From NCBI RefSeq assembly GCF_039555335.1, contig NC_092628.1:56841547-56905546 (forward strand): a stretch of 64,000 nucleotides of DNA, given 5' to 3'. Position numbers and translations under genes: made by a program. The notes beneath the pieces were generated by a model. It was not told the DNA's origin, made no database searches, and saw only the letters and a program-made list of their open reading frames with translations. Positions 11,501-22,949 of this stretch are shown here, one piece after another (the first letter of the stretch is position 1; every line of letters begins with the position of its first letter). This DNA is from Amphiura filiformis. Taxonomy: Eukaryota; Echinodermata; Ophiuroidea; Amphilepidida; Amphiuridae.

Positions 11501-11827
11501 GATGGTATTAAATTATGTAATATTGATCGCGAGGATGTAAAACACTTCCTTTTCACATGTCACTCATTTAACACAATCAGGGCTGATGAATACAGTAAAC
11601 TTGAGAAAGAGCTAATCAATTTAAATGGTACTAGAGATATTTGGGAATTATTCATCTCTGGTAACTTAGACGTAAAGTATAATATGACCCTTGGAAGTGT
11701 AAATTTGTTTGATAATATAAGTAAGGCAGAAGATTTCTATCACACCTTCGATAAATTCTGTAAATCCTTCGTAAAAAGAGCATGGAAGGCAAGATCCGAA
11801 TTGAGTTTGAACGCTACTGATATTTAA
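11501..11827 (+). pseudogene. LINE ORF2 C-terminal fragment
   Basis: A 108-codon frame ending in TAA at 11825-11827. It reads KLCNIDREDVKHFLFTC and then ADEYSKLEKELINLNG and WELFISGNLDVKYN. Aligned with 7970-8407 it keeps the His and last Cys of the knuckle but has lost the CPLC pair (only one Cys remains). It is therefore degenerate as well as 5'-truncated. Confidence 0.65.
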
Positions 11828-11985
11828 TGTATTTATTTGTATGTGATGAATTCTGCGTTGCTAGCTGTATAATTGAATATTTGTATTTTTTTTTTCCAGC
11901 TTACAACCCATTTCAAGTCAACTTAGGTTGAGATATGCAATATCTTTTGCTTTTGTTTTTTGCATGTATATTCAATTGTGTTTAA

Positions 11986-12895
11986 GGGGGATCACTCAAA
12001 GTGGGAAATTGTATACATTGTTTTGTATTGTATCTTTAAAAGTAATGATGATAAGTACATAAAAGTATACATTTTCACAAAGGAAATGACACAAGGAATC
12101 CAACTAGCACGGCAGATTTCTGCCATATGGAAAAGTAGTCTCTTTTGCTCAAATAAAAGGGGTCCCACATTTAAGCAATGGGAGAAAATTGTCTTTTTTC
12201 TCTTTCAACTTCAATTATTATAAAGGGAAAGTCTTTTATTTTTTGGCTCACTCTTAATTGTCTCATGTATATATTAAACTCTACTTTCCCCGATTTTCAA
12301 GGAAATCTGATGAAAGACCTCGTCGTACAGGAGCACTAAACACCGCAAGGTATTCCCAAAATCTCACTCAATTTACTGCGAAATACACTGACATGCACCC
12401 CGTGTTATCATAAGTAGCGTGCTATAGACGGCCCTCACTTGATAATAGTCAGTCCGATTGACTTGGCTCACACGATATTTCCTAGAAATACTTTGCCAGA
12501 TTCTACTCTCTAAAAAGGAATCTGATTGGTTACAAAATGCCGTCGTACAGAAAAACCATACCCTCTTCCGTACAGCCCTGCTTAGTGTGCTGTGTGGTAA
12601 TGTATCCATTATGCATTGACCTCGAACGCCTCTGTACACACAGTGTGCACACACTGGAGTCGAGTATAATTTATTTAAAGAGACTTTCATAGGAAAACTT
12701 TTCCATATGAAATTAGCACTTTTTGAGAAAAGCGCCAAAATTTTTGCAGAAATCCGCCGTGCTAGTTGGATTCCTTGTCAGTGTCATTTCCTTTCTGAAA
12801 ATTTATACTTTTATGTACTTATCATTATTACTTTTAAAGATACAATACAAAACAACGTCTAAAATTTCCGACTTTGAGTGATCTTGCGTGCCCCC
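11986..12895. mobile_element. TTAA-flanked MITE inside LINE 3' UTR
   Basis: The ends are inverted repeats of about 150 bp, starting GGGGGATCACTCAAAG on the left and with an extra short insert on the right. They are flanked by TTAA at 11982-11985 and 12896-12899. Removing the insert rejoins the LINE UTR. The tetranucleotide TTAA duplication is the signature of the piggyBac superfamily; no transposase is encoded. Confidence 0.75.
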
Positions 12896-12970
12896 TTAAA
12901 TATGTATTTATGTTGTTTTTGAACGCACCGTTGGTTAGGCGTGTGCCACTGATATAAAAGTGTATGTTCC

Positions 12971-13077
<107 letters not shown>

Positions 13078-13080
13078 ATG

Positions 13081-13362
13081 GGCAAGCAAAGCAGTGCTGT
13101 ATTTCAAAAATTAGACATTGGTATGATGCTCCTGGAGCATTCTTATTCACATCATTGTATAGACAACATAAACATGCTCCAGGAGCAGATTTGATACAAT
13201 TTGTTAAACCAGAGAAGATGAGAATTACTTACTTATGCCGGCAAGTAAAGCAGGGCTGTATTTCAAAAATCAGACATTGGTATGATACATCAAGCTCCTG
13301 GAGCATTCTCATTCATATTGTACAACAAGACAAACATGCTCCAGGAGCAGATTTGATATAAT
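13081..13362. repeat. Tandem dimer of a ~158-bp unit with GCTCCTGGAGC palindromes
   Basis: GGCAAGCAAAGCAGTGCTG at 13081 recurs as GGCAAGTAAAGCAGGGCTG at 13239. Each unit holds an ATGCTCCTGGAGCAT-type palindrome and, further on, CATGCTCCAGGAGCAGATTT in the reverse sense. A single related piece occurs at about 11427-11465. Confidence 0.8.
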
Positions 13363-13368
13363 TTGAGG

Positions 13369-13386
13369 ATCCCCCCCCCCCCCCCC
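13369..13386. repeat. Poly-C tract
   Basis: An uninterrupted run of about 18 C residues, next to the dimer repeat. Confidence 0.9.
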
Positions 13387-13429
13387 ATCCCCTGATCTAC
13401 GCCTATACAAATATGCATGGGACAGCATA

Positions 13430-13500
13430 GTCTCGGTCCCAGCCGATTTGTGCTCCTTCGTCACTATGACAGAGGAACACAAACCGGCTGGGACCGAGAC
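13430..13500. repeat. Hairpin with 27-bp arms
   Basis: GTCTCGGTCCCAGCCGATTT at 13430 is mirrored by AAACCGGCTGGGACCGAGAC at 13481-13500, with a loop of 17 bases. It looks like a very short fold-back element. No flanking duplication was recognised. Confidence 0.8.
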
Positions 13501-13510
13501 AAGGGACAGC

Positions 13511-13970
13511 ACTATCAGTATCAAAAAGCTATGTATCGACGCTAACAATGGTGATTAGCATAGAGTCCATCCAATAAAGTACATTAATTACACTTGAACT
13601 GTCATCACAGTCTTTGATGTCACTAATTGACATTATAATTATGATCCATTTTGATATGCCAAAATGATTTTCCCTCAAATTTATCTTAAATTATATGTTG
13701 ATGTAGGGTCTCATTGTGCAAAATATTTCAACAAAAATTTCAGTACATGATGTCCTTTTGAACAATATTTTAACATTACTATTAAATAAATATATAGGCC
13801 TTTATCATGTACTTTCGTAATCAATAGCAATAACATTCCTTTCTATCCAATGATACGAATAAAGGAAAGTAAAGTCTACGTGAATTTGTTTCCATCAATC
13901 AAATAATCGATTTTAATCAATTTTATTTTCATCTTTATACAAAAATACACTCCCGTTGCATAGAATACTA
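13511..13970. other. AT-rich spacer upstream of the SPEC3-like gene
   Basis: No exon or repeat recognised. It leads into the CRE and X-box sites. Confidence 0.5.
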
Positions 13971-13975
13971 TAGAG

Positions 13976-13983
13976 TGACGTCA
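13976..13983. promoter_or_regulatory. CRE palindrome TGACGTCA
   Basis: A perfect CREB/ATF consensus, 23 bp before the X-box-like site and about 890 bp upstream of the SPEC3-like start codon. It is a motif match only. Confidence 0.5.
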
Positions 13984-14005
13984 CATCATTCAGGAAGAGA
14001 ACCCT

Positions 14006-14018
14006 GTTACTAAGCAAC
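14006..14018 (+). promoter_or_regulatory. RFX X-box-like site
   Basis: GTTACTAAGCAAC fits the RFX consensus GTTRCC-N(0-3)-RGYAAC with one mismatch in the left half. RFX factors control ciliary genes in animals, which fits a SPEC3-type gene downstream. A weaker relative, GTTGCTAGTATAAC, is at 14715-14728, closer to the start codon. Confidence 0.5.
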
Positions 14019-14876
14019 GTTTCCAAGCATCCCGTCTCTTACCCAGTGGCCGTTCACCTCGCCTACAGGCCTATTCGATAAACATGATAGGTGTTTTCAT
14101 CTGTGACTATGGTATCCTGTACACATGCACAGCAGCACATGTATCGCTCAGTTTCATGCAATAAATTTGCGTCTATCGTGATTTCAGCAAAATGCATTTA
14201 TCGAAGTAAAATAATAATTCTTTTTAAATATTATTTTACATACATGTCATTATGTGCATTATTTTATGAGTAGAGGCGTGTGCTTTTGATTAGTATAGTC
14301 CACAAAAACTACAAAAATATATTTCTCGCAAAATTTAGTTCTTTACAGGATATGCCAACCAGTCCAAGTGATTAGCATAAGAAAAGAAGTACTCCAAATC
14401 CGATCTGGTTGCTCCTTGATACAAAAAAACAATCATATCGATAAAGGCGATTAGGAGTCAGGGTTGCCATGATAGTTCCCTTTTCACATAATTGGGAGAT
14501 TTTTGTTCATAAAATAATGAAGCATCTTCAAATGTCAATTCCAAAATTAAGCTTATTTTTATACTTAAATGATAAAATCCAAATATTGAGCTGTTGCACC
14601 TCCACATCTGAGCTCGTTTCGGCTACTTCGCCAAATCGGGATATTTATTAGAATGTCGTTGCGCTTTAAGGGTAAAGGTTTGCCGAATATTGCTCTTCAA
14701 TATCCGGCAACTCCGTTGCTAGTATAACAATCCATACAAACACTCTCCATGACTGAGATGAGCGCCAGGTTTTGGTAGATGAACATCTAACACCGCATCA
14801 ATCGGATCACATTTGGAAAGTTTTACATTTCTTTTTAGTTTTAATATTTTATTTCACCTCATCAAAGTGCAACAAA

Positions 14877-15030
14877 ATGACGACAGTAGTTGCTACAGGT
14901 GGTGGAGGAGGTACTACAGTGGTAGTGACCAAAAATGAATCGCACAATGCCTGCCGAGCTGCAATTCCTGCTATGCACATCGGAATGGCGGTTTTCTGTC
15001 TCATCGTTAACATTTTCATGCCAGGAATCG
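14877..15030 (+). CDS. SPEC3-like exon 1
   Basis: Residues 1-51 plus one base. The donor is G|GTAAGT at 15031. Short upstream ATGs (14752, 14779) are followed quickly by stops and could act as uORFs. Confidence 0.85.
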
Positions 15031-18000
15031 GTAAGTATTCTTCTTTTATTGCATTAATTCATTTTATTTCATTATTTGGTCAAGTTATTAAGTCAATTTT
15101 CTGTATTAAAAACGTGATAATGTTAAAGTTTCAAATGAGGAAAAATAACGAGTGAGAACATTACTGAGAACTTGGGAATTATTCTGAAGATATTCACTGT
15201 TATTTTAGGGATAGATGTGACCCTTTTTTGGGAGCACTGAGATCCCAGTTCTTTCTAATGTGCTGGGATTATTACCTGGAATTTGTATCTTATTTTTTGT
15301 TGTCGCCTCTGACTTTCACTCCTGCTTCCTCTGCCAAGTTTTTGCGCTACACGTTGACCACGCACGCTGCAGTGGCCGTGGCACGGCCTATTGCAGATTG
15401 GGACCATTATCGATTAATTAAAATTTTGTGAATGAAATTTTAATTCTAGCATTTTGTACCTTGTAACCTTTTCTGTACTAATATATAATTACATTTGAAA
15501 AGAACTTGCATGCAAGCTGTATTATTGTTTCGCTTTCCAAGAATGTATGAACGCGAGAATGGGTTGTTTCGCGGGGATTTAAGGTGGTACTACACCCTGA
15601 TAAATTTTGTGACCAATTTTGCATTTTTCCTCAAAAAATAACTACACACTGGTTACAAAAGTTATGTATTGGGGCAAGGAATCCAATTACTTCACTGAAA
15701 TTTCAGTGATTAAAGACAAGTGGTTCATTATATATGTTAAAGAATGAGGTACATTCTAGCGGTACCTCTTATCATAAAATAATGTACCACTTGTCTTGAG
15801 TCACTGAAATTTCAGTGTAGTAACTAACTTGATTCCTTGCCCCTATAATATACGTAACTTTTGTTACCAGTGTGGTAATATTTTTTTGAGAAAAAATGCA
15901 AAAATAGTCACAAATTTATCAAGGGGTGTAGTAGTAGTACCACCTTAATACGATGCTGAAGACAAGACATTTCTACATGTACTAGTATGATATTACTAAA
16001 TACTATTAAAAATCTTTTCCAGCTCCAGTGACATTTCATTAATTTTCCTATAGCCTACCTTTGGATGTATCGAAATAGTATTACCAATTTTGCAATGAAA
16101 AATCGATATAACCTGGCTGATAGTGCTAGTGTTCGTGCCCCTATGGACATAGACCTAATCATACCCAGGAAAATTTCACTGGAGTTGGAACAGATAATAC
16201 TAAAATTTTGGGAAAAGTGGGTGCTGGTCATGGATGAGGACACAAAAACACACCAAGGATCAATAAATGATACAAGTGGATACCTAAAAGAGCCTTAAAT
16301 ATACGAACAAAAGAGAGCCAAGTCCTATATACACAACTAAAATTTGGGCCTAACGAATCACGATTTTAATTGGCCTTCTTTCGTTGTTGTTTTTTTAATA
16401 GGAACGATATTCGCAGGGTTTTCCGTATTCTGCTGTGCTAACAAGGGAGCTTCAGGAGGAGAAATGGTGGCAACGTTGTGTATCAACTTTTGGGTTGGAT
16501 TACTACAGATAGGAACGGTTTGGTTCTTTTTCCTAGGCTGGATCTGGTCCATTATGTGGGGCGCTGCTTTCTTAGGGATGTCCGGTAAGTTGAATCATTT
16601 ACATCAGATTTTGAATCAGCGAAGCCTCGACCAGAACCTTCACTATCGCTGAAAGTGTAACATGTGTTCTCGATACATGTAGATAAAATGCACGTGTAAA
16701 TTTATTTTCTCATTTAGGGCCTAAATTCCGATGACAGGTTCGAAAATAATTTGATCGAGAAATCTTTACTATTAGTACCATCCACGACGACACGACTTTA
16801 CTGTGTGGATCAGTTTTCAATTGTTTCAAACAATTCTGTGTGAAGTTTAAGGTTAACGACATTTATTTTGAGACATCTGTGTCTTTAGAGCAAAGTATAT
16901 GCTATTTTTAAAGAGATTAAGGTGGTACTACACCCCTTAATAAATTTGACCATTTTTGCATTTTCTCAAAAACTAATAACACACTAGTAACAAAAGTTAT
17001 GTATATTATACTGGTGCAAGGAATCCAGTTACTACACTGGAATTTCAGTGACTCAAGACAAGCGGTACGTTATTTATAAAAAAGAGGTACCGCTAAAATG
17101 TACCTCATTTCTTAATAGGCTATATAATAAACGAACAACTCCTCTTGAATCACTGAAATTTCGGTGAAGTAATTTGATTCCTTGTTCCTGTATACATAAC
17201 TTTTGTTAGGGACGCACCATTAGATTCTCAGGGTGGGGGTAGGAAGTTTTCAAAAAAAAAAAACTTCACCCACTACATGAGCAAAAAAAAACTTCCCCCC
17301 AACACTAAAAAAAAAAAAAAAACTTTCCCAAGCTAATTGTACAACTCCATGAAAATTAAAAAAAAAAAAACTTGTCGCCAATGACGGCGCAAAAAAAAAA
17401 ACTTCGCCGCCTTTGGCGGCGAAAAAAAAAATTTCTTCCCCGACCCTAACTTCCTACCCCCTGAGTATCAAATGGTGCGTCCCTTACCAGTGTGTAGTTA
17501 TTTTTTGAGAAAATGCAAAATTAGTCACAAAATTTATCAGGATGTAGTACCACCTTCACCATGCTAACAATTCGCTGACTGTCATTTGGGCAACTTTTTT
17601 CGGGCGCCATGCCCGTCGTGATCGGCATTGTTTGCTTCCGAATTTACATTGCTTTACATGGTGTCATGCTTCACTGATTCTGTCGCCATAGCTACAAGCT
17701 CTTCTTTCCTCATATCCATCGTCGGTTATAGGGAGCTGGATAAACTTCTCGATCAAGAAAATAATAACTCCCAAGACTTCATGTTGTTATCAGAGAACTA
17801 TCATTGACTCTAAAAACTAGCCCTAAAACTATCAACAACTCTAACCCTAAACTGTAAAGCCCGGATGTTGAAGCAAAGCTCCTCCTACTCGCTGCCACAT
17901 CAATCATTTTTGTGTTATCAATTGCCATTGGTGTAATTTGTACTGACATTACTTTTTAAAATTTTCTTTTCGCTACAGCCGATTACCACAAGTCAGAAGA

Positions 18001-18199
18001 CGATAATATCATTGTTGTAAACTCCGCTCCTCCTCCTCAACCAGCGGCACCAATCATTGTAAATAACACCACTATGATGGGAGGCCAACAAGCACCCCCT
18101 CAGCAGTATCCACCCCCTCAACAACAGCAGCAAGGACCACCACCAGCTTATCAAGGACAAGGACAAATGCCAGGGGAAGTGCAGGAACATAAAATGTAG
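14877..18199 (+). CDS. SPEC3/Stum-family membrane protein
   Basis: Three exons, 14877-15030, 16402-16584 and 17979-18199, join in frame with GTAAGT donors and AG acceptors to give a 185-residue protein. ATG at 14877 is chosen because the longer frame upstream lacks an ATG. Residues 1-22 are Gly/Thr/Val-rich. HNACRAAIPAMHIGMAVFCL (from about 24) opens the family domain. Residues 52-112 carry IFAGFSVFCC, SGGE, NFWVGLLQIG and GWIWSIMWGAAFLGMS, with strongly hydrophobic stretches at about 33-63 and 79-111. The tail 114-185 is Pro/Gln-rich and polar. This pattern is that of sea urchin SPEC3 and of Stum proteins (in Drosophila Stum serves mechanosensation; SPEC3 is linked to ectodermal cilia). The molecular activity is unknown. 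Confidence 0.9.
15583..15944. mobile_element. TTAA MITE, copy a (SPEC3-like intron 1)
   Basis: A palindromic element starting GGTGGTACTACACCC and ending GTAGTACCACC, flanked by TTAA at 15579-15582 and 15945-15948. Both halves carry GGAATCCAATTACTACACTG-like sequence and ATTTCAGTGACT. It belongs to the same family as 16921-17554 and 31085-31447. Confidence 0.85.
16402..16584 (+). CDS. SPEC3-like exon 2 (hydrophobic core)
   Basis: The acceptor TTTTTTAATAG is followed by GAACGATATT. It encodes residues 52-112 and ends TCCG|GTAAGT. It holds the Cys pair FCC, the SGGE turn and the aromatic membrane segment. Confidence 0.88.
16921..17554. mobile_element. TTAA MITE, copy b (SPEC3-like intron 2), carrying a nested element
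   Basis: Same ends as copy a. TTAA is at 16917-16920; the right flank has mutated to TTCA (17555-17558). A different 265-bp element sits inside at 17219-17483. Confidence 0.85.
17219..17483. mobile_element. PIF/Harbinger-type MITE nested in MITE b
   Basis: Terminal inverted repeats GGGACGCACCATTAGATT and AATGGTGCGTCCC extend through TCAGGG and GGTAGGAAGTT. They are flanked by a TTA duplication (17216-17218, 17484-17486). A 3-bp TTA/TAA target is typical of PIF/Harbinger. The interior is a series of A-runs each followed by CTT, repeated about six times. It inserted into MITE b, so it is the younger. Confidence 0.8.
17979..18199 (+). CDS. SPEC3-like exon 3 (Pro/Gln-rich tail)
   Basis: The acceptor CGCTACAG precedes CCGATTACCAC. 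It encodes ADYHKSEDDNIIVV and then a tail with PPPQ, QQYPPPQ and PPPAY segments, and stops at TAG 18197-18199. PPAY is a possible WW-domain ligand (motif match only). Confidence 0.85.
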
Positions 18200-19990
18200 A
18201 CAGAAATCAACATACGGCCGGGATTGTTAACTTATTTGGTGACTTTTTCGCAAACAAAACGCAAGCATATGTAAAAAGTATTTTTTAAACATATGAAAAG
18301 TGCATAAAACATTTTCAATAATTCTGGCTTGTGCAAGAATTGAATGTTTTTTGATAGATAACCAAAGATAACACTCTAACAACCAATTGAACATGCTTAT
18401 AATTTTGACCGCGGCGCTGTTTTTCTACAGTGAAATGTATGGAAAAAAGTATGGCATGCCGATGAATTCTGGAACAAAATAACTCAACATTTCACGTGGA
18501 AAGATGGGATGAAGATACAGGCCTAATACTCAATATTGATCGATAATGTATCATGAACTGAACTTATTGTGGAAAATGGATATTTTTTTTCGTGAATCGT
18601 GATATGATTTGGCATCACTTGACGTTTTAGAAACTTTTTGGCGAGCGTGAATTAGGGTAAACCGGTAAACCTACCGTGCTCTAGCCCTGCCCATTTATGT
18701 ATGGGGAGAACCGCTCCATGTGCTTGTGAGAAGTGTTTGTGGCCAATTTCGAAATGATTAACTCAGTTCTACATTGTATGCTCTGTCCGGCTTGAAAGGT
18801 GAAGTAATTCCACGCCTTCATAAATTTATAATTATGCTGTTTTCGGTGATGTTTTAATTAATAGATGCATATAGTAATGAGGTATTAAATGGTATTGGTA
18901 TACTCATTCTAAAGCAGCGTGAAACTAAGCGTAACAGTAGATGAAACCTTGCGTCCAGCCCGGGCTTCCACGATGAAACTTGGGGCATTACTATAAGGTG
19001 GAACAAAGATTTAAAATCTATGGGTGGAATTACTTCATATTTCTAGCCGGTCAGAACAAGGTTTGAGCTCTATCGTCAAGATAGCTGGTTTGAATCCAAA
19101 TCAGTACTAGTAGTAGTATGACGTCAACTTTCAAACTTTTGGATTCGTTCAAAGTGTTTATAGTCTGTTGATATTTTTCGCAGCGGCGATGTCATTTCGG
19201 GTTTGCGAAAAAGAAAAGTGTTAATCATGTTAATGTATATAATTTGTGAACTTGTGAATGGGAATTGTTAACTATATACAAATCGAAATGAAAACAACAA
19301 AAATCGCAATATCGTGTTACTGATTTTTGAAGTCGGAATTGATCTAAATTTTTATTACGATTTTTTTGTGACCCAAATTTCTGGTTATTTTTAAAAATTT
19401 GCACTTTTTACCCATTCATTTTTAACACGGCACAAAATGTTTTTATTAATCATGATCAGTTAGTGAAGATATTTTACATGTTTTTTAAACATTTAATGTA
19501 CTTTTAAATTCGAGTGTACCTTGAAGACTGCATCATGGTTTACTTTTTTTTCATTTATATATTTATTTTTGAACATCTAAGTACCTGACAAGTGTCGGGC
19601 ACCTGGAAGCTTAAACTTCCACCGTTTGTTAAGTTTATCGTGAAACTTACAAATTTACGTCAAACATTTAAACTCTTAGGGAACGTGATGGAAAAGGGTT
19701 CATAACAATACCTGAACTTAACTTTATGAAACCCTTAATAATACTATCATTATTTAAAGACGTGTGCTGTTGATATCATAGAACCTTAATAATTGGTTTG
19801 AGGCGTTCAATTGCCCTTTTACTTTAAGAATCTCTCGTTTTCTGAGTGAGTAAAGTGAGTTTGATATGTTGAGATAATTTAGTCTCATTATTTTAATACT
19901 TGTACATGTATATATATTGTCACCTCATGTGGTATCATTATTGTATTATATTTTGTATATCTGGAAAATAAAAAGTGATGACCACAATGA
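18200..19990 (+). other. Probable 3' UTR of the SPEC3-like gene
   Basis: AT-rich sequence without repeats of the families seen elsewhere. It ends at a polyadenylation signal AATAAA (19967-19972), followed by a GT/T-rich stretch at 20010-20035 that fits a downstream element. UTR length of about 1.8 kb is inferred. Confidence 0.55.
19967..19972 (+). terminator. AATAAA polyadenylation signal
   Basis: First good signal followed by a T/GT-rich stretch (TTTGTTTTATTTTTTTT) after the SPEC3-like stop codon. Confidence 0.5.
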
Positions 19991-20035
19991 AGATGATGAA
20001 TGTAAAAATAAGTGTTTGTTTTATTTTTTTTATGT

Positions 20036-21172
20036 GTTGAAACCCGTCACTGCCGAAAATTTCGCTAAAGACCCAACCATGTGATTAAATTCACAATTTT
20101 GATTGGTCAAACGGCTGCACGTATATAGTTTTAATTAGCTACGCGTAGCTACCTGCACGTTATGACCCTAATGGCTTGCCATACACCGGGGCCATACACG
20201 TTCAATCAAGATGCGATAGATTCTAAAATTGCGCCAAGAATTTTGACCATACATGAATGTTTTAAAACTCTTAATTATAAATGTTCGACCTTGTGTCTAT
20301 TCAAATGCTTGTATTAACTTTGCTGGTAGAGGTCGCAGCAGCAGATCCAAATGATGTCTGAATGTGCAGAATAAAATTTGCATCTGTTGAAAACATAGTA
20401 CATTCACTCATATCAGTTATTGTTTAGCTTTAGTGTAAAGCTACTTTTTGTGAACAGTATTTTTTAAACTTTTACGGTGCCACGGTCAAAGGCATCCGTT
20501 TTCCTTTCTAATTAAAGATTTAGTAAACTTCCAAGTTGAAGAAACAAACGTATGATCTTGTTTTTGTTCTTGAAGGTACTGTATTAAAGCAGTTGACAAG
20601 ATTACAAAAATAGAGTCAAGGATTAAATCTGTTAAAATTATATTTTACTTGCAAAAAATAATAACGTATCTGGGATGTAATAAAAGGACGCATGCACTGT
20701 AAAACTCTGCTGTAAAACAGACCACCTCGATGCATAGACGGTCGTATAATGGTATGGCCCATTCTCATTGAATCTGGTCAATTGACTTATAAATCAAAAT
20801 TATCTGAATCTCGATTTTGTTTTAAAGTCCGTTTAAAGGAGTATGATAAGAAACAAATCCAGTCATTTGAAGGACATAGGCCTACATAATCCAACCAATT
20901 CCAAAATACCTACTGGTTATATTAAATTTCTCATGTTATTTTATGCTATGGATTTTTAAATAATTAATAGTAGGCCTATGTCTTATTACTATAGCTCCTT
21001 ACGAAAAAAAAACAAGATATAAGTTTGTAATTTGTTATAGACTCGTGTATACAACCACGGTAACGTAAATTACAAGGTAACATACGTTGACTCTAAACCA
21101 GAATTTCAAAAACGAAAGATATGAAAGATCCACGAATAACAATTCGGAACTTCATATTTTGGTGCAAACTTA
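20036..21172. other. Spacer, nothing recognised
   Basis: AT-rich, with scattered TAGGCCTA-type words common in these genomes. No exon or element could be supported. Confidence 0.5.
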
Positions 21173-21483
21173 GGAGGCTATTATTTTCGTCGGAAGGGGG
21201 TCCCAAATTTACAAAAAGTCGGCACCAATAATATTGCGACCCCCCTATTAAGGCAACAAAATTTTTATGACCCCCGCCACCTTTGATACACCTTGCCCCC
21301 TAAACAGGCTAAAATTGTATTGAAATCAGTCTTTTTGAATAAACACACTACCTGTGGTGACTCCCTAAATTTTGGTCATCAAAATTTATGACCCCCCCCC
21401 TATTTTTCTTTCCAAAAATTTATGACCCCCCCCCCCACCCCCGTATATTTGGGACCCCTCTTCCGAAGAAAATCACAGCTCCC
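21173..21483. mobile_element. MITE with TTA duplication
   Basis: GGAGGCTATTATTTTCGTCG at the left is mirrored by GAAGAAAATCACAGCTCCC at the right. The repeats continue into GGGGTCCCAAAT. TTA flanks both sides (21170-21172, 21484-21486), suggesting a PIF/Harbinger-type element. The interior is rich in C-runs and TTTATGACCCCC-like repeats. Confidence 0.7.
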
Positions 21484-21486
21484 TTA

Positions 21487-22483
21487 GTGACCTGAAGTTG
21501 AGAAGCTGATGTATTAACAATATTACGCATGTGTTCTTGTAAACGCTGCAAAATTGTCTTTGTAAACAAACCTGAGAGACAATGAACTTGATTTGTGGGT
21601 ACTCATTTTTATGGGTTGCCAGCATAGCTGGGAGGACCACTTCGCAATCCGTTGTTGTCAATTTTTCGTCCCATTTTTAGTCATTTTAATGACACTTTAT
21701 ACTCTTTGTCGTCCCCATTTTATCCCTGAAAATTTTATGTGGGGAAAATTTCCCCACGCCGCCGCGCCACTGCTTTACCAAGACAGTGAACATGCCCAAC
21801 ACGAAATTTTTTAAACACCGTGGACAACATGAATTTGACCAGATTTTGTGAGATAGGGCCTTGGGTTTATATAATTTCGCCCAACCTTTACTATGTTATT
21901 TCACAATCAATAATATCTTAGGAGCTATACATACATAAAAGCTCTTGGCGTTCACAGAATTTTACATAACAAAAGTTGCTTTTTGGTTGCTAACGTAAAC
22001 ACTTACATCGAAATCGATTGCGGAAGCTGGTATCAAACTCATCCAAGGTTGGCACATGGCAAATTGACAGTCGCCAATAACTTGGCCTAGGGGACCAGCA
22101 ATTTAGGCCTATTCGTGTAAATTTTTCTGACATGCTTCCAATTATTTTCGCAGTATATTACCGAGATCGCTTTTATTTATTTTTTATCTTAAATTTTGAA
22201 TGTTGGTCCTCTTTATGTTTTGATTAAAACAATATTTGCCATATAAAACCAGAGAAGAACTCTTCTCTGATGAAACATGTAGCCCAATTCAATACTAATC
22301 AGTGAAAGAATTGCAGTCACACAATTCAAAGACTTGACACAAGTCTAAGAAGATATTAATGTTAATAATTTTGTGTTAATTGTTTGAATATTTCAATTTC
22401 TTTTTATTAATACAATTGTTAAATACATTTTTGTTTCATCTGGGGAGATCATGGAAACAACATATCCCTTGCCTAAAAACCTG
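21487..22483. other. Spacer, nothing recognised
   Basis: No coding exon, RNA or element could be supported in this stretch. Confidence 0.5.
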
Positions 22484-22949
22484 CACTGTAAATTGGCCAG
22501 AACACATGGAACGCGTTCATTAATGTAACGGTTTTTTAACACATGACACGTGTTCAACTTATTTAGAGAACACTAGTGTGAACACCTGAGACGTGTTCAT
22601 AAGATACAGTTGAACACATGACACGTATAATAAGCGTTCTAAAATATTTCAGAACATCAGTGTTCCAACTACATGAACACCAATGTTCAAAGGAAACAAA
22701 GCAAGACATAAGGAAATAAGAACACGTGTCAAGTGTTCAAAAGGTGTTAAATATGTGTTCTAAGTTTTGAAAATGTTGTCTTATTTTTCAAACAAATATT
22801 AATGTAACAATGTTTCCTTTTTGTGATAGTGCTAGGTAAGGAGACACTATTTAAGGCAAATTTTAGTATGGATATGCAAACATCTTTTCATAACTAATCT
22901 TGGAAACAGACAGAACACTAGTGTCAAGTGTTCTATGACTTTTACAGTG
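22484..22949. mobile_element. CACTGTAAA-ended element rich in GAACAC/GTGTTC dyads
   Basis: Starts CACTGTAAA and ends TTTACAGTG. Inside are about ten copies of GAACAC or GTGTTC, some as GAACACnnGTGTTC dyads, around ACACGTGT cores. No clear target duplication, so the superfamily is open (CACTA-like termini are one option). Confidence 0.55.

Noticed and set aside
14772-14876. N-terminal extension of the SPEC3-like protein
   Set aside because: The frame upstream of 14877 has no ATG; ATG 14877 fits the family start better.
16065-16298. Open frame of 77 residues in SPEC3-like intron 1
   Set aside because: No family resemblance, no splice context, and the opposite strand is equally open.
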